Shown here: one piece after another, positions 7,830 through 15,419 of the stretch
Layout: the number at the start of each line of letters is the position of its first letter
Position numbering within the stretch: the stretch's first letter is position 1
From: Bacteroidota bacterium
GTDB lineage: Bacteria > Bacteroidota > Bacteroidia > Chitinophagales > Chitinophagaceae
Direction of reading: 5' to 3'
Assembly (NCBI GenBank): GCA_016183765.1
Contig: JACPEA010000002.1
Span: 478,409 to 542,408 of the forward strand
Length of the DNA stretch: 64,000 nucleotides
The notes under the pieces: model-generated
What the model was told of the DNA's origin: nothing
What the model saw: the letters and a program-made list of their open reading frames with translations, nothing else
Databases searched by the model: none
Translations under genes and position numbers: made by a program

Positions 7830-9011
7830 ATGCCCCTGTCTGCATTTATTTTTTGGTTATCCGCAGCAATCCTCTGTTATAGTTTTTTCGGGTATGGCCT
7901 GGTATTATGGCTCTGGTCGGGATACAATAAATTATCCGGGAACAACAAATGTTTTACCGATGCCTCCTTCGAACCTGTTGTAACCCTGGTAGTGCCCTGT
8001 TATAATGAAGCGGATATACTGGAGCAGAAGATCAGCAACTGCCGTTCGTTGTTATATCCCAAAGAAAAACTGCAACTGCTTTTCATCACTGATGGCTCAA
8101 CCGACCAAACAGTAAGCCTGCTGAAGAGCCATACCGATATACAGTGGCTACATCAGCCTGAGCGCCGGGGAAAGACCGCCGCAGAAAACCGCGCGGTCAC
8201 ATTTGTACAAACACCGGTGGTCATCTTTTCCGATGCGAATGCCCTGCTGAACCCGGAAGCCATCCGCAACCTGGTGAAACATTTTGCGGATTCCAGAACC
8301 GGTTGTGTTGCCGGCGAAAAAAGGATATCGGCACAACACATCGATACGGCAGGCGCTGTTGGGGAAAACCTGTACTGGCGGTACGAGTCGATCCTGAAAC
8401 AACTGGATGCCGACTGCAACAGTGCCGTAGGCGCTGCGGGCGAGCTGATGGCTTTCCGGACCTCCCTGTACCAAGCACTTCCCGAAGATACCCTGCTGGA
8501 TGATTTTATGCAGTCGATGCAGATTGCATCAGCGGGTTATCGTATTGCTTATGAGCCCGGCGCCTATGCAACAGAAACAGCTTCGGCCAGTGTAGCCGAA
8601 GAAATGAAACGGAAGGTCCGCATTGCCACCGGTAGCTGGCAGGCATTGGCCCGGCTAAGCAAACTGCTCAGCATACGTAAAACACCCCTGCTCTGCTTTC
8701 AGTTTTTTTCGCACCGGGTGTTACGCTGGGCGGTAATACCTTTCCTGCTGATTTTTCTGTTCCTGCTGAACCTGGTATTGGCCATATCGGGCGATAGCAT
8801 TTACCGGATCTTCCTGACCCTGCAATTGTTTTTTTATACCATTGCATTGCTGGGATACACACTTCGAAATACCCGGACACGGTTCACCCTGGTCTTTCTA
8901 CCGTATTATTTCTGCCTGATGCATTATGCCTTACTGGCCGGACTGTACCGGTACCGGTACCACAAACCACAAAACGGTCTCTGGGAAAAAGCAAAACGGA
9001 GCACCACTTAA
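7830..9011 (+). CDS. Family 2 glycosyltransferase, membrane-bound
   Basis: A protein of 393 residues. It has one N-terminal membrane helix (AFIFWLSAAILCYSFFGYG) and a GT2 domain at about residues 50-270, starting VTLVVPCYNEADILEQKI. Nucleotide-sugar motifs are ITDGSTDQT and VIFSDANALL, and the acceptor/base region is LLDDFMQSMQIASAGYRI. A cluster of three C-terminal helices follows. This arrangement is typical of cell-envelope polysaccharide or glycolipid transferases that face the cytoplasm. The sugar donor cannot be deduced. It is a single gene, so it is not clearly part of a polysaccharide locus. Confidence 0.88.
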   Translation: MPLSAFIFWLSAAILCYSFFGYGLVLWLWSGYNKLSGNNKCFTDASFEPVVTLVVPCYNEADILEQKISNCRSLLYPKEKLQLLFITDGSTDQTVSLLKSHTDIQWLHQPERRGKTAAENRAVTFVQTPVVIFSDANALLNPEAIRNLVKHFADSRTGCVAGEKRISAQHIDTAGAVGENLYWRYESILKQLDADCNSAVGAAGELMAFRTSLYQALPEDTLLDDFMQSMQIASAGYRIAYEPGAYATETASASVAEEMKRKVRIATGSWQALARLSKLLSIRKTPLLCFQFFSHRVLRWAVIPFLLIFLFLLNLVLAISGDSIYRIFLTLQLFFYTIALLGYTLRNTRTRFTLVFLPYYFCLMHYALLAGLYRYRYHKPQNGLWEKAKRSTT

Positions 9012-9048
9012 CAGCAGTACTCCGTTGTACGATGGCAATCAAATTGCG

Positions 9049-10479
9049 CTATCGCAGGTATCCGAGTATTTTCAACATGCTTTGTGCGGATTGTTCTTTT
9101 GCATATACCCAATCGATCAGTTTACCGTTCTTGTCATATTCCACGATCACGTGTTTGGGTGAAGGGATCAGGCAGTGTTTGATCCCGCCATAACCGCTGA
9201 TCTGATCCTGGTAAGCGCCGGTATGGAAAAACCCTACGTACAATGGTTCCTTGTTCTCAGCGGCATCTTTGGGATCGGAGGAAGTTATTTTCGGAAGGAA
9301 TACTTCGTTGATATGTTCTTCCGAATCGTAGTAATCGTGACTGTCGCAGGTAATGCCACCCAATACCACCCGGTGGTATTCATTGTCCCATTTGTTTACC
9401 GGGAGCATCAGGAATTTTTCCCCGATACCCCAGGTGTCGGGCAGCGTGGTGATGAACGAGGAATCGATCATGTACCAGCACTCGCGGTCGTTCTGGATCT
9501 TCTGGCCGATCACACTGTAAATATGCGCCATACTCTCACCTACGGTAAAACTGCCGAATTCGGTGTAGATATTCGGCATCGGTACTTTGGCCTTCTTACA
9601 GGCTTTTTTGATATTGCTCACGATCTCGTTGATCATGAACTGGTAGTCATATTCAAAACCCAGTGAGTGTTTGATGGGGAAACCACCACCGATATTGATC
9701 GAATCCAGTTCAGGGCAGATCTTCTTCAGCTGGCAGTACAGGTTGATGATCTTGTTAAGCTCTGACCAGTAGTAGATATCGTCCTTGATGCCCTTGTTCA
9801 GGAAAATATGCAGCATCTTCAGCTGGAACTTGTCTTCATAGCCCTCGATCTCATCCACATAGAATTCCAGGATATCTTTAGCGCGGATACCCAGGCGGGA
9901 GGTATAGAACGGAAAATTGGGCTCCTCTTCTGCCGCCACACGGATACCCAAACGGAAAGGTTCTTTCACGCTTCTTTTGTACGCCTGCAGTTCTTCCTTA
10001 TTATCCAGGATCGGCACCACATTCTTGAACCCGGTATTGATCAGTTTGGCGATACGTGAGGTATAGTTCTTCTGTTTGTAGCCGTTGCAGATGATATAGG
10101 TTTCCTTGTTGATCTTCCTGCGCTGGTACAAGCGGTTGATGATCTCGATATCGTAAGCATAGGAAGTTTCCAGGTGAATATTGTGTTTCAGCGCTTCTTC
10201 CACAACGAAAGAGAAATGGGAACTTTTAGTACAATAGCAATAGAAATACTCCCCTTCGTATTTGTGCCTTTTAAAAGCCGCTTCGAACATCTTCTTGGCC
10301 TTGTTGATCTGCATGCCGATCTTGGGAAGATAGGTCAGCTTCATCGGTGTGCCGTACTTGTCGATCAGGGATTTCAGGTCCAGACCATTGAATTGGAGAT
10401 AACCATCATCATTCTGGTCAAACCCTTCTTGCGGAAAATGGAAAGTCTGGTTAACCAGCGAAGTATAGGTATTGTTCAT
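9049..10479 (-). CDS. speA: Arginine decarboxylase, short Bacteroidetes-type (fold-III PLP enzyme)
   Basis: A protein of 476 residues. The PLP lysine is in FYCYCTKSSHFSF near residue 85. The glycine-rich phosphate loop is DSINIGGGFPIKHSLGF, and the C-terminal substrate region is GFFHTGAYQDQISGYGG, with a cysteine in GITCDSHDYYDSEEH. Overall it matches the roughly 460-residue Bacteroidetes family annotated as arginine decarboxylase, which makes agmatine for polyamine synthesis. It is much shorter than E. coli SpeA (about 658 residues). It sits alone; no agmatine-processing gene is visible next to it. The family call is good; the substrate rests on homologues. Confidence 0.85.
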   Translation of the reverse strand: MNNTYTSLVNQTFHFPQEGFDQNDDGYLQFNGLDLKSLIDKYGTPMKLTYLPKIGMQINKAKKMFEAAFKRHKYEGEYFYCYCTKSSHFSFVVEEALKHNIHLETSYAYDIEIINRLYQRRKINKETYIICNGYKQKNYTSRIAKLINTGFKNVVPILDNKEELQAYKRSVKEPFRLGIRVAAEEEPNFPFYTSRLGIRAKDILEFYVDEIEGYEDKFQLKMLHIFLNKGIKDDIYYWSELNKIINLYCQLKKICPELDSINIGGGFPIKHSLGFEYDYQFMINEIVSNIKKACKKAKVPMPNIYTEFGSFTVGESMAHIYSVIGQKIQNDRECWYMIDSSFITTLPDTWGIGEKFLMLPVNKWDNEYHRVVLGGITCDSHDYYDSEEHINEVFLPKITSSDPKDAAENKEPLYVGFFHTGAYQDQISGYGGIKHCLIPSPKHVIVEYDKNGKLIDWVYAKEQSAQSMLKILGYLR

Positions 10480-10554
10480 TTAGGGGTTAGCTATTATACG
10501 GTGAACAGAAGACATTACTATTGCACAAAAATAACAGTTTGTTCAGTTCTACAC

Positions 10555-10587
10555 ATAAAAAAAACCGGGGCATTCAACACCCCGGTT
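10555..10587 (-). terminator. Rho-independent terminator of the rplT operon
   Basis: A perfect 8-bp stem, AACCGGGG (10563-10570) with CCCCGGTT (10580-10587), is followed on the minus strand by eight T residues. It lies about 20 bp beyond the rplT stop and ends the thrS-infC-rpmI-rplT transcript before the arginine decarboxylase gene. Confidence 0.9.
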
Positions 10588-10607
10588 CGATCTATTTTCA
10601 GGCGACC

Positions 10608-10952
10608 TTATTTCACAGAATCTACCAGCGCCTTGAAGCTGGCCGGCTCGTTCATGGCCAGGTCGGCCAGTACTTTACGGTTCAGGTCGATACCCTTTGT
10701 GCTCAGTTTGTTAATGAACTGGCTATAGGTCAAACCTTCGGCACGTACCGCAGCGTTGATACGCGCGATCCACAGCTGGCGGTATTCGCGCTTTTTCAGC
10801 TTGCGGCCCACATAACTGTAGGTCATACCTTTTTCAACAATATTCTTGGCTACGGTATATACATTTTTACGCTTACCGTAGAAACCCTTTGCTTGCTTCA
10901 GGATTCTTTTTCTCCTGGCTCTTGATGCTACTGCATTTTTTGAACGTGGCAT
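10608..10952 (-). CDS. rplT: 50S ribosomal protein L20
   Basis: A protein of 114 residues, the usual length. It has the basic start [20 protein letters not shown], the stretch [20 protein letters not shown], and [20 protein letters not shown] typical of bL20. L20 is an early assembly protein that binds 23S rRNA, and in many bacteria it represses its own operon. It follows rpmI by 78 bp in the conserved infC-rpmI-rplT order. Confidence 0.98.
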   Translation of the reverse strand: MPRSKNAVASRARRKRILKQAKGFYGKRKNVYTVAKNIVEKGMTYSYVGRKLKKREYRQLWIARINAAVRAEGLTYSQFINKLSTKGIDLNRKVLADLAMNEPASFKALVDSVK

Positions 10953-11030
10953 ACTATAATTTTTTGGAACCGGCTGTCAGTAACAGGCTGGTTGATTTTT
11001 TAAATGGTGGATGACTTTCTGATCGCTGGA

Positions 11031-11231
11031 TTAACCTTTTAAACGCAACAAACGCAGTACAAAGTCCTTGTTGGTAGAACCTACCAGGCCTTTCTGGCGC
11101 ATGGCCCTTTTACGTTTTTTAGATTTTTTGGTCAGGATGTGACGTTTGAAAGCTTTCTGGAAAGTGATCTCTCCGGTTCCGGTCACCTTGAAGCGCTTCT
11201 TGGCGCTTGAGTTGGTTTTTACCTTTGGCAT
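11031..11231 (-). CDS. rpmI: 50S ribosomal protein L35
   Basis: A protein of 66 residues starting [20 protein letters not shown] and containing [20 protein letters not shown], as expected for bL35. The ATG at 11231 is chosen over an upstream codon at 11273, because all bL35 proteins start MPKxKT. It lies between infC and rplT. Confidence 0.97.
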   Translation of the reverse strand: MPKVKTNSSAKKRFKVTGTGEITFQKAFKRHILTKKSKKRKRAMRQKGLVGSTNKDFVLRLLRLKG

Positions 11232-11369
11232 AAAATAATAATCTATCAGAAGATTACACCCTGCTGGCGCCACACCACCGGGTGTGAACTTGTTGAGCCA
11301 TACGGGAAATGGGCTGCAAAGGTAAGAAGAGATGGCTATATTTCAAGCAGGGAGAGGAGAAAAATGTGA

Positions 11370-11482
11370 GTTAATAGTTAATAGTTGATAATTAATAATT
11401 AATATATTAGTAAATATACTATTAACTATTAACTATCAACCATTAACTATCAACCATTAACTATCAACCATTAACTATCAAT
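11370..11482. repeat. AT-rich tandem and inverted repeat in the infC-rpmI spacer
   Basis: Three exact copies of the 14-mer AACTATCAACCATT (11431-11472) with a fourth partial copy reach to 4 bp from the infC stop. On the left, GTTAATAGTTAATAG (from 11370) is the exact reverse complement of CTATTAACTATTAAC at about 11420-11434, enclosing an A/T-rich loop. The 250-bp spacer is unusual for this normally compact operon. No ORF is present. Confidence 0.8.
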
Positions 11483-11485
11483 TGC

Positions 11486-12070
11486 CTAACTCGCGGCTTT
11501 TTTCTTGCTGCTGGTCTTGGGTGTGAAGATGGCGAACATGCGCTTGCCTTCCAGTTTGGGCATACTTTCCAGTACGCCGGATTCTGCCAGGCGTTCTGCG
11601 AATTTCAGCAGTAACAGCTGTCCGCGGTCCTGGAACATGATGGCACGTCCCTTGAACTGAACATAGGCTTTTACTTTATTACCGTCTTTCAGGAATTTTT
11701 CTGCATGTTTGGCTTTGAAATCGAAATCGTGATCATCGGTTCCCGGTGTAAAACGGATCTCTTTCACCTCACTCTGCTTGGAATTGGCTTTCATTTCCTT
11801 TTCCTTCTTCTTCTTCTCGTAGAGGAACTTTTTGTAATCGATCACTTTACAAACAGGGGGATCGGCGGTTGGAGAGATCTCTACCAGGTCCAGCTCCTGC
11901 TCCTGTGCAATCTTGAGCGCTTCCATGGTGGAATATACGCCTACGGTTACATTATCGCCAACCAGTCGAACCTGTGGTACCCGTATTCTTTCGTTGATAC
12001 GATGTTCAGGCTCGGGCTGCCTGTTAAACCTGGGATTAAATCTTCCGCCCCCTCTTGGTGGTAATGCCAT
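11486..12070 (-). CDS. infC: Translation initiation factor IF-3
   Basis: A protein of 194 residues. The N-terminal domain has INERIRVPQVRLVGDN and LVEISPTADPPVCKVIDYKK. The C-terminal domain has KEIRFTPGTDDHDFDFKAKH and GNKVKAYVQFKGRAIMFQD. IF-3 binds the 30S subunit and checks the initiation codon. The start MALPPRGGGRFNPRF has an arginine- and proline-rich extension of about 20 residues before the canonical domain. This start is an ATG, not the AUU known in E. coli. thrS lies 53 bp upstream. Confidence 0.97.
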   Translation of the reverse strand: MALPPRGGGRFNPRFNRQPEPEHRINERIRVPQVRLVGDNVTVGVYSTMEALKIAQEQELDLVEISPTADPPVCKVIDYKKFLYEKKKKEKEMKANSKQSEVKEIRFTPGTDDHDFDFKAKHAEKFLKDGNKVKAYVQFKGRAIMFQDRGQLLLLKFAERLAESGVLESMPKLEGKRMFAIFTPKTSSKKKAAS

Positions 12071-12123
12071 TAAAACTTGTTTAGTGAATAATTGATTTGT
12101 TGTTAAAGATAGGTCATTGGCGT

Positions 12124-14061
12124 TTATTCGCCTGATTTACGGTGTTCTATTTCATCTGAAATCATGTCAATAAAAGCGTCAATATCCTGGCTGCCCATAT
12201 CGCCCTTACCCTGGCGGCGTACAGAGAGTTTGTTCTCGTTCATCTCCTTCTCTCCCACTACCAGCATATACGGCACCCGCAGCAACTCCGTATCGCGGAT
12301 CTTCTTGCCGATCTTCTCCTGCCTGTCATCGATCTCCACCCTTACGCCTGCTTTTTTCAGTTTCTTCTTAATCAGTTGTGCGTAATCCATGAACTTATCG
12401 CTGATCGGCAGCAGTTTCACCTGCAGCGGCGCCAGCCATACCGGGAATTTACCGGCATAGTGCTCCAGCAGGAACCCAATGAACCGCTCATGTGTACCCA
12501 GCGGTGCACGGTGGATGATCAAGGGAACTTCAGGGGTATTGTCCTTATTGGTATAAGACAGATTGAACCGGCGGCCCTGCGCAAAATCCACCTGGTTGGT
12601 AGCCAGCGTAAATTCTTTACCGATGGCGCTCCAGATCTGTACATCGATCTTGGGTCCGTAAAAAGCGCCTTCATCCTGCACTTCCACAAACGGGGTGCCA
12701 CTTTCGATCAGTACCTGGCGAACCATCTGTTCGGTCTCTAACCAGAGTTCGGGTTCATTGATATATTTCTGTCCCAGTTTGGAGGGTTCGTGCAAACTCA
12801 GCCGCATCACGTATTTATCGATGCCGAAGATCTCAAAATACTTCAGGTACATATCGTTCACCGCTTTGAACTCCTGGGCAAACTGCTCCTTGGTGCAATA
12901 GATATGCGCATCGTTCATGTGCAGGCAGCGTACACGCATCAGTCCAAACAACTCTCCGCTCTGTTCATAACGGTAGCAGGTACCATATTCGGCCAAACGG
13001 TACGGAAGATCCTTGTAGCTCTTCTGCTCGGCATCAAATATTTTATGGTGGTGCGGACAGTTCATCGCCTTCAGGTAGTATTTGTTCCCGTCCAGTTCCA
13101 TGGGTGGGAACATGCTGTCCTGGTAGTACGGCAGGTGTCCGCTGGTAATGTATAAATTCTCTTTGGCGATATGCGGGGTAACCACACGTTTGTAACCGGC
13201 ATCTTCTTCGGTTTCCTTGGCCAGTTTTTCCAGTTCTTCAATGATGATGCTGCCATTCGGCATCCAGAGCACCAGGCCCGGACCGATATCCTCATCCATG
13301 GTGAAGATGCTGAGTTCCTTGCCCAGTTTACGGTGATCGCGTTTCTTGGCTTCTTCCAGCATCACGATGTACTCGTCCAGTTCTTTCTGGTTGGGGAAGG
13401 TAACGCCATACACGCGTGTCAGCATCTTATTCTTCTCATCACCCTTCCAGTAAGCGCCGGATACATTGGTGAGTTTGATGGCTTTGATGAAACCGGTCTC
13501 CGGAATATGCGGTCCTCGGCAAAGATCGGTGAAGGATCCCTGTGTATAGAAAGTGATCTCCCCGTCATTCAGGTTCTGCAGGAGGTCCAGTTTGTATTCA
13601 TCGCCTTTCTCTGCAAAATAGGCAACGGCTTCTGCCTTGGGTATTTCCTTACGGATATAGCGATTGCCCTGTTTGGCCAGCTCGTTCATTTTCTTCTCCA
13701 GCGCCAGCAGGTCGTCTTCCGTCATCTTGCGGTCGCCCAGGTCCATATCATAATAAAAACCTTTGTCCAATGCAGGTCCCACCCAGAACTTCACACCGGG
13801 ATACAGGCTTTCCACCGCTTCTGCCATCAGGTGGGCAGAAGAATGCCAGAATGTGTTCTGTCCTTCGGGATCATTCCAGGTAAGTAATTTCAGTGAAGCA
13901 TCGCCGGTAATGGGTCTGGTAGCATCCCATACCTGGCCATTCACACTTGCGGCCAATACCTTTTTGGCAAGGCCTTCGCTGATGGACTTAGCGATATCCA
14001 ATGCAGTAACACCGCTTTCATATTGTCTTACTGCGCCATCCGGGAAACTGATACTAATCAT
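12124..14061 (-). CDS. thrS: Threonine-tRNA ligase
   Basis: A protein of 645 residues. The N-terminal TGS domain starts MISISFPDGAVRQYESG. The editing domain has the zinc/histidine motif HSSAHLMAEAV, then KGFYYDMDLGD. The catalytic class II domain has the motif 2 stretch GTCYRYEQSGEL and the zinc ligands around NCPHHHKIF. The C-terminal anticodon domain includes VEIDDRQEKIGKKIRD. The ATG at 14061 is chosen over a TTG 15 bp upstream, because TGS starts there and no function is visible for the extra five residues. It is the first gene of the thrS-infC-rpmI-rplT block. Confidence 0.98.
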   Translation of the reverse strand: MISISFPDGAVRQYESGVTALDIAKSISEGLAKKVLAASVNGQVWDATRPITGDASLKLLTWNDPEGQNTFWHSSAHLMAEAVESLYPGVKFWVGPALDKGFYYDMDLGDRKMTEDDLLALEKKMNELAKQGNRYIRKEIPKAEAVAYFAEKGDEYKLDLLQNLNDGEITFYTQGSFTDLCRGPHIPETGFIKAIKLTNVSGAYWKGDEKNKMLTRVYGVTFPNQKELDEYIVMLEEAKKRDHRKLGKELSIFTMDEDIGPGLVLWMPNGSIIIEELEKLAKETEEDAGYKRVVTPHIAKENLYITSGHLPYYQDSMFPPMELDGNKYYLKAMNCPHHHKIFDAEQKSYKDLPYRLAEYGTCYRYEQSGELFGLMRVRCLHMNDAHIYCTKEQFAQEFKAVNDMYLKYFEIFGIDKYVMRLSLHEPSKLGQKYINEPELWLETEQMVRQVLIESGTPFVEVQDEGAFYGPKIDVQIWSAIGKEFTLATNQVDFAQGRRFNLSYTNKDNTPEVPLIIHRAPLGTHERFIGFLLEHYAGKFPVWLAPLQVKLLPISDKFMDYAQLIKKKLKKAGVRVEIDDRQEKIGKKIRDTELLRVPYMLVVGEKEMNENKLSVRRQGKGDMGSQDIDAFIDMISDEIEHRKSGE

Positions 14062-14093
14062 GTTCTTGTAAATCAACCTCTTTTTTAGAACTG

Positions 14094-14101
14094 CAAAAGT
14101 A
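14094..14101 (-). promoter_or_regulatory. -7 element of the thrS operon promoter
   Basis: TACTTTTG on the minus strand matches TAnnTTTG, 33 bp upstream of the thrS ATG. A TTTTG lies 16 bp further upstream, slightly close for the usual N19 spacing, so the -33 element is uncertain. Confidence 0.5.
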
Positions 14102-14127
14102 AAGAATAAACGGCACCCAAAACGTGC

Positions 14128-14149
14128 TTCGGGCAGGTTTTGGCCCGAA
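14128..14149. repeat. Inverted repeat between divergent thrS and secreted-protein genes
   Basis: TTCGGGC (14128-14134) and GCCCGAA (14143-14149) form a perfect 7-bp inverted repeat with an 8-base spacer. It lies between the two divergent promoters, where it could be a hairpin or an operator. Confidence 0.5.
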
Positions 14150-14192
14150 AAACCTTAACGCTTCTTTAGTAAGGCTTACTATATTGTGCGCG

Positions 14193-14200
14193 TAGATTTG
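14193..14200 (+). promoter_or_regulatory. -7 element very close to the start codon at 14205
   Basis: TAGATTTG matches TAnnTTTG and ends only 4 bp before the ATG at 14205. If used, transcription would start at about the start codon and give a leaderless mRNA. No convincing -33 was found, so the alternative is a promoter further upstream. Confidence 0.35.
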
Positions 14201-14204
14201 CCCT

Positions 14205-15407
14205 ATGAGATTGAATTTGACCCTTTTCTTTCTTTTACTGATCAGTTTTTCATCCAATGCCCAGCAGTTAACGGGTATCTGGCGGGGTTATTTCAGTTCT
14301 TCCACCGGTATGTACCGGGAGGGTTTCAAAGAAGAGACCTATAAATACGAGATCCAGCTGGACCAACAGGCCAATAATAGCGTAAAAGGGGTAACCTACT
14401 CCTATAAGAGCACCATTTTTTACGGAAAAGCAGAATTGAACGGGATCTATACCCCTACTTCCAAAAGCCTGATCATAAAAGAGATCCGGCTGGTAGACCT
14501 GCAGATCGGCGACAAAAGTGAGCCCTGCCTGATGACCTGTTACCTCGATTACACGAAGATCGGTAAACTGGAAGTACTGGAAGGTACGTTCATTTCCACC
14601 AATGTAAAGGACAAGGGCGATTGCGGCAGCGGTAAAGTGTACCTGGAAAGAGTGCCCACTTCTGATTTTAAAAAGGAAGATTTTCTGCTGAAAGCAAAAC
14701 CGGAGAAAAAAACGCAGACCTTATCGAAGCTGAACGATAAAAAAACGGTCAGTCCCCCAAACACGGTAAAAACACCTGTTATAGGCAAACCGGGTCCTGC
14801 CGTAAAAAACAATACAATAGCAAAAGTTCCGCAGCCTAAAACACCGCCTGTTCAGAAGCCTGTTGTCAAAGCGCCTGCACCGATCACTAAAAAACAATTA
14901 CCACAGAACAGCAGTCTCGCCAAAACAGCTCCTGCAACCCCTGCTAAGCCTACAGACCGGGTACCGGAGCAACTGGTGAGATCAAAACCCGCAGAAGCGG
15001 TTTCCACTCCCAGGCAGGAAGAACAGGAACGCAAAGCGCCCATTCCACGTGTATTGATTGAAAGGGAGAACAGGCTTGTCAGAACCATTACCACTTCTGA
15101 AGAAAATATCCAGATCAATATCTTCGATAACGGCACTATCGACAACGATACCATTTCCCTGTACCACAACAATGCGCTGGTGATCAGTAATGCCAAACTG
15201 GATATCAGGCCACTTACCCTGAAGATCAGGTGCAGCAAGACCGATAACCGGCATGAGCTGGTGATGGTGGCCGAGAACCTGGGCGAAATCCCGCCCAATT
15301 CTGCCATGATGGTGGTCACAGCAGGTAAAGATCGCTACGAGGTATTCCTGGCTTCCGATGAACAGCGTAATGCCAAAGTGGTCATCAACTATGTTCCCAA
15401 AGAATAA
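14205..15407 (+). CDS. Exported protein of unknown function with proline/lysine-rich linker
   Basis: A protein of 400 residues with a signal peptide (LNLTLFFLLLISFSSNAQ). There are three parts. Residues about 20-150 form a beta-rich domain (LTGIWRGYFSSSTGMYREGF, with cysteines in EPCLMTCYLDYTKIG and DCGSGKV). Residues about 165-285 are a low-complexity linker rich in K, P, A and T. Residues about 290-400 are a second beta-rich domain (ENIQINIFDNGTIDNDTISLYHNN, ending KVVINYVPKE). I do not recognise a named family. It is convergent with the TonB receptor gene, 12 bp away. Confidence 0.75.
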   Translation: MRLNLTLFFLLLISFSSNAQQLTGIWRGYFSSSTGMYREGFKEETYKYEIQLDQQANNSVKGVTYSYKSTIFYGKAELNGIYTPTSKSLIIKEIRLVDLQIGDKSEPCLMTCYLDYTKIGKLEVLEGTFISTNVKDKGDCGSGKVYLERVPTSDFKKEDFLLKAKPEKKTQTLSKLNDKKTVSPPNTVKTPVIGKPGPAVKNNTIAKVPQPKTPPVQKPVVKAPAPITKKQLPQNSSLAKTAPATPAKPTDRVPEQLVRSKPAEAVSTPRQEEQERKAPIPRVLIERENRLVRTITTSEENIQINIFDNGTIDNDTISLYHNNALVISNAKLDIRPLTLKIRCSKTDNRHELVMVAENLGEIPPNSAMMVVTAGKDRYEVFLASDEQRNAKVVINYVPKE

Positions 15408-15419
15408 ACGAACACGGGT

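Noticed and set aside
13171..13887. 238-residue open frame opposite thrS
   Set aside because: It is fully within threonyl-tRNA synthetase, with antisense composition and no start signal.
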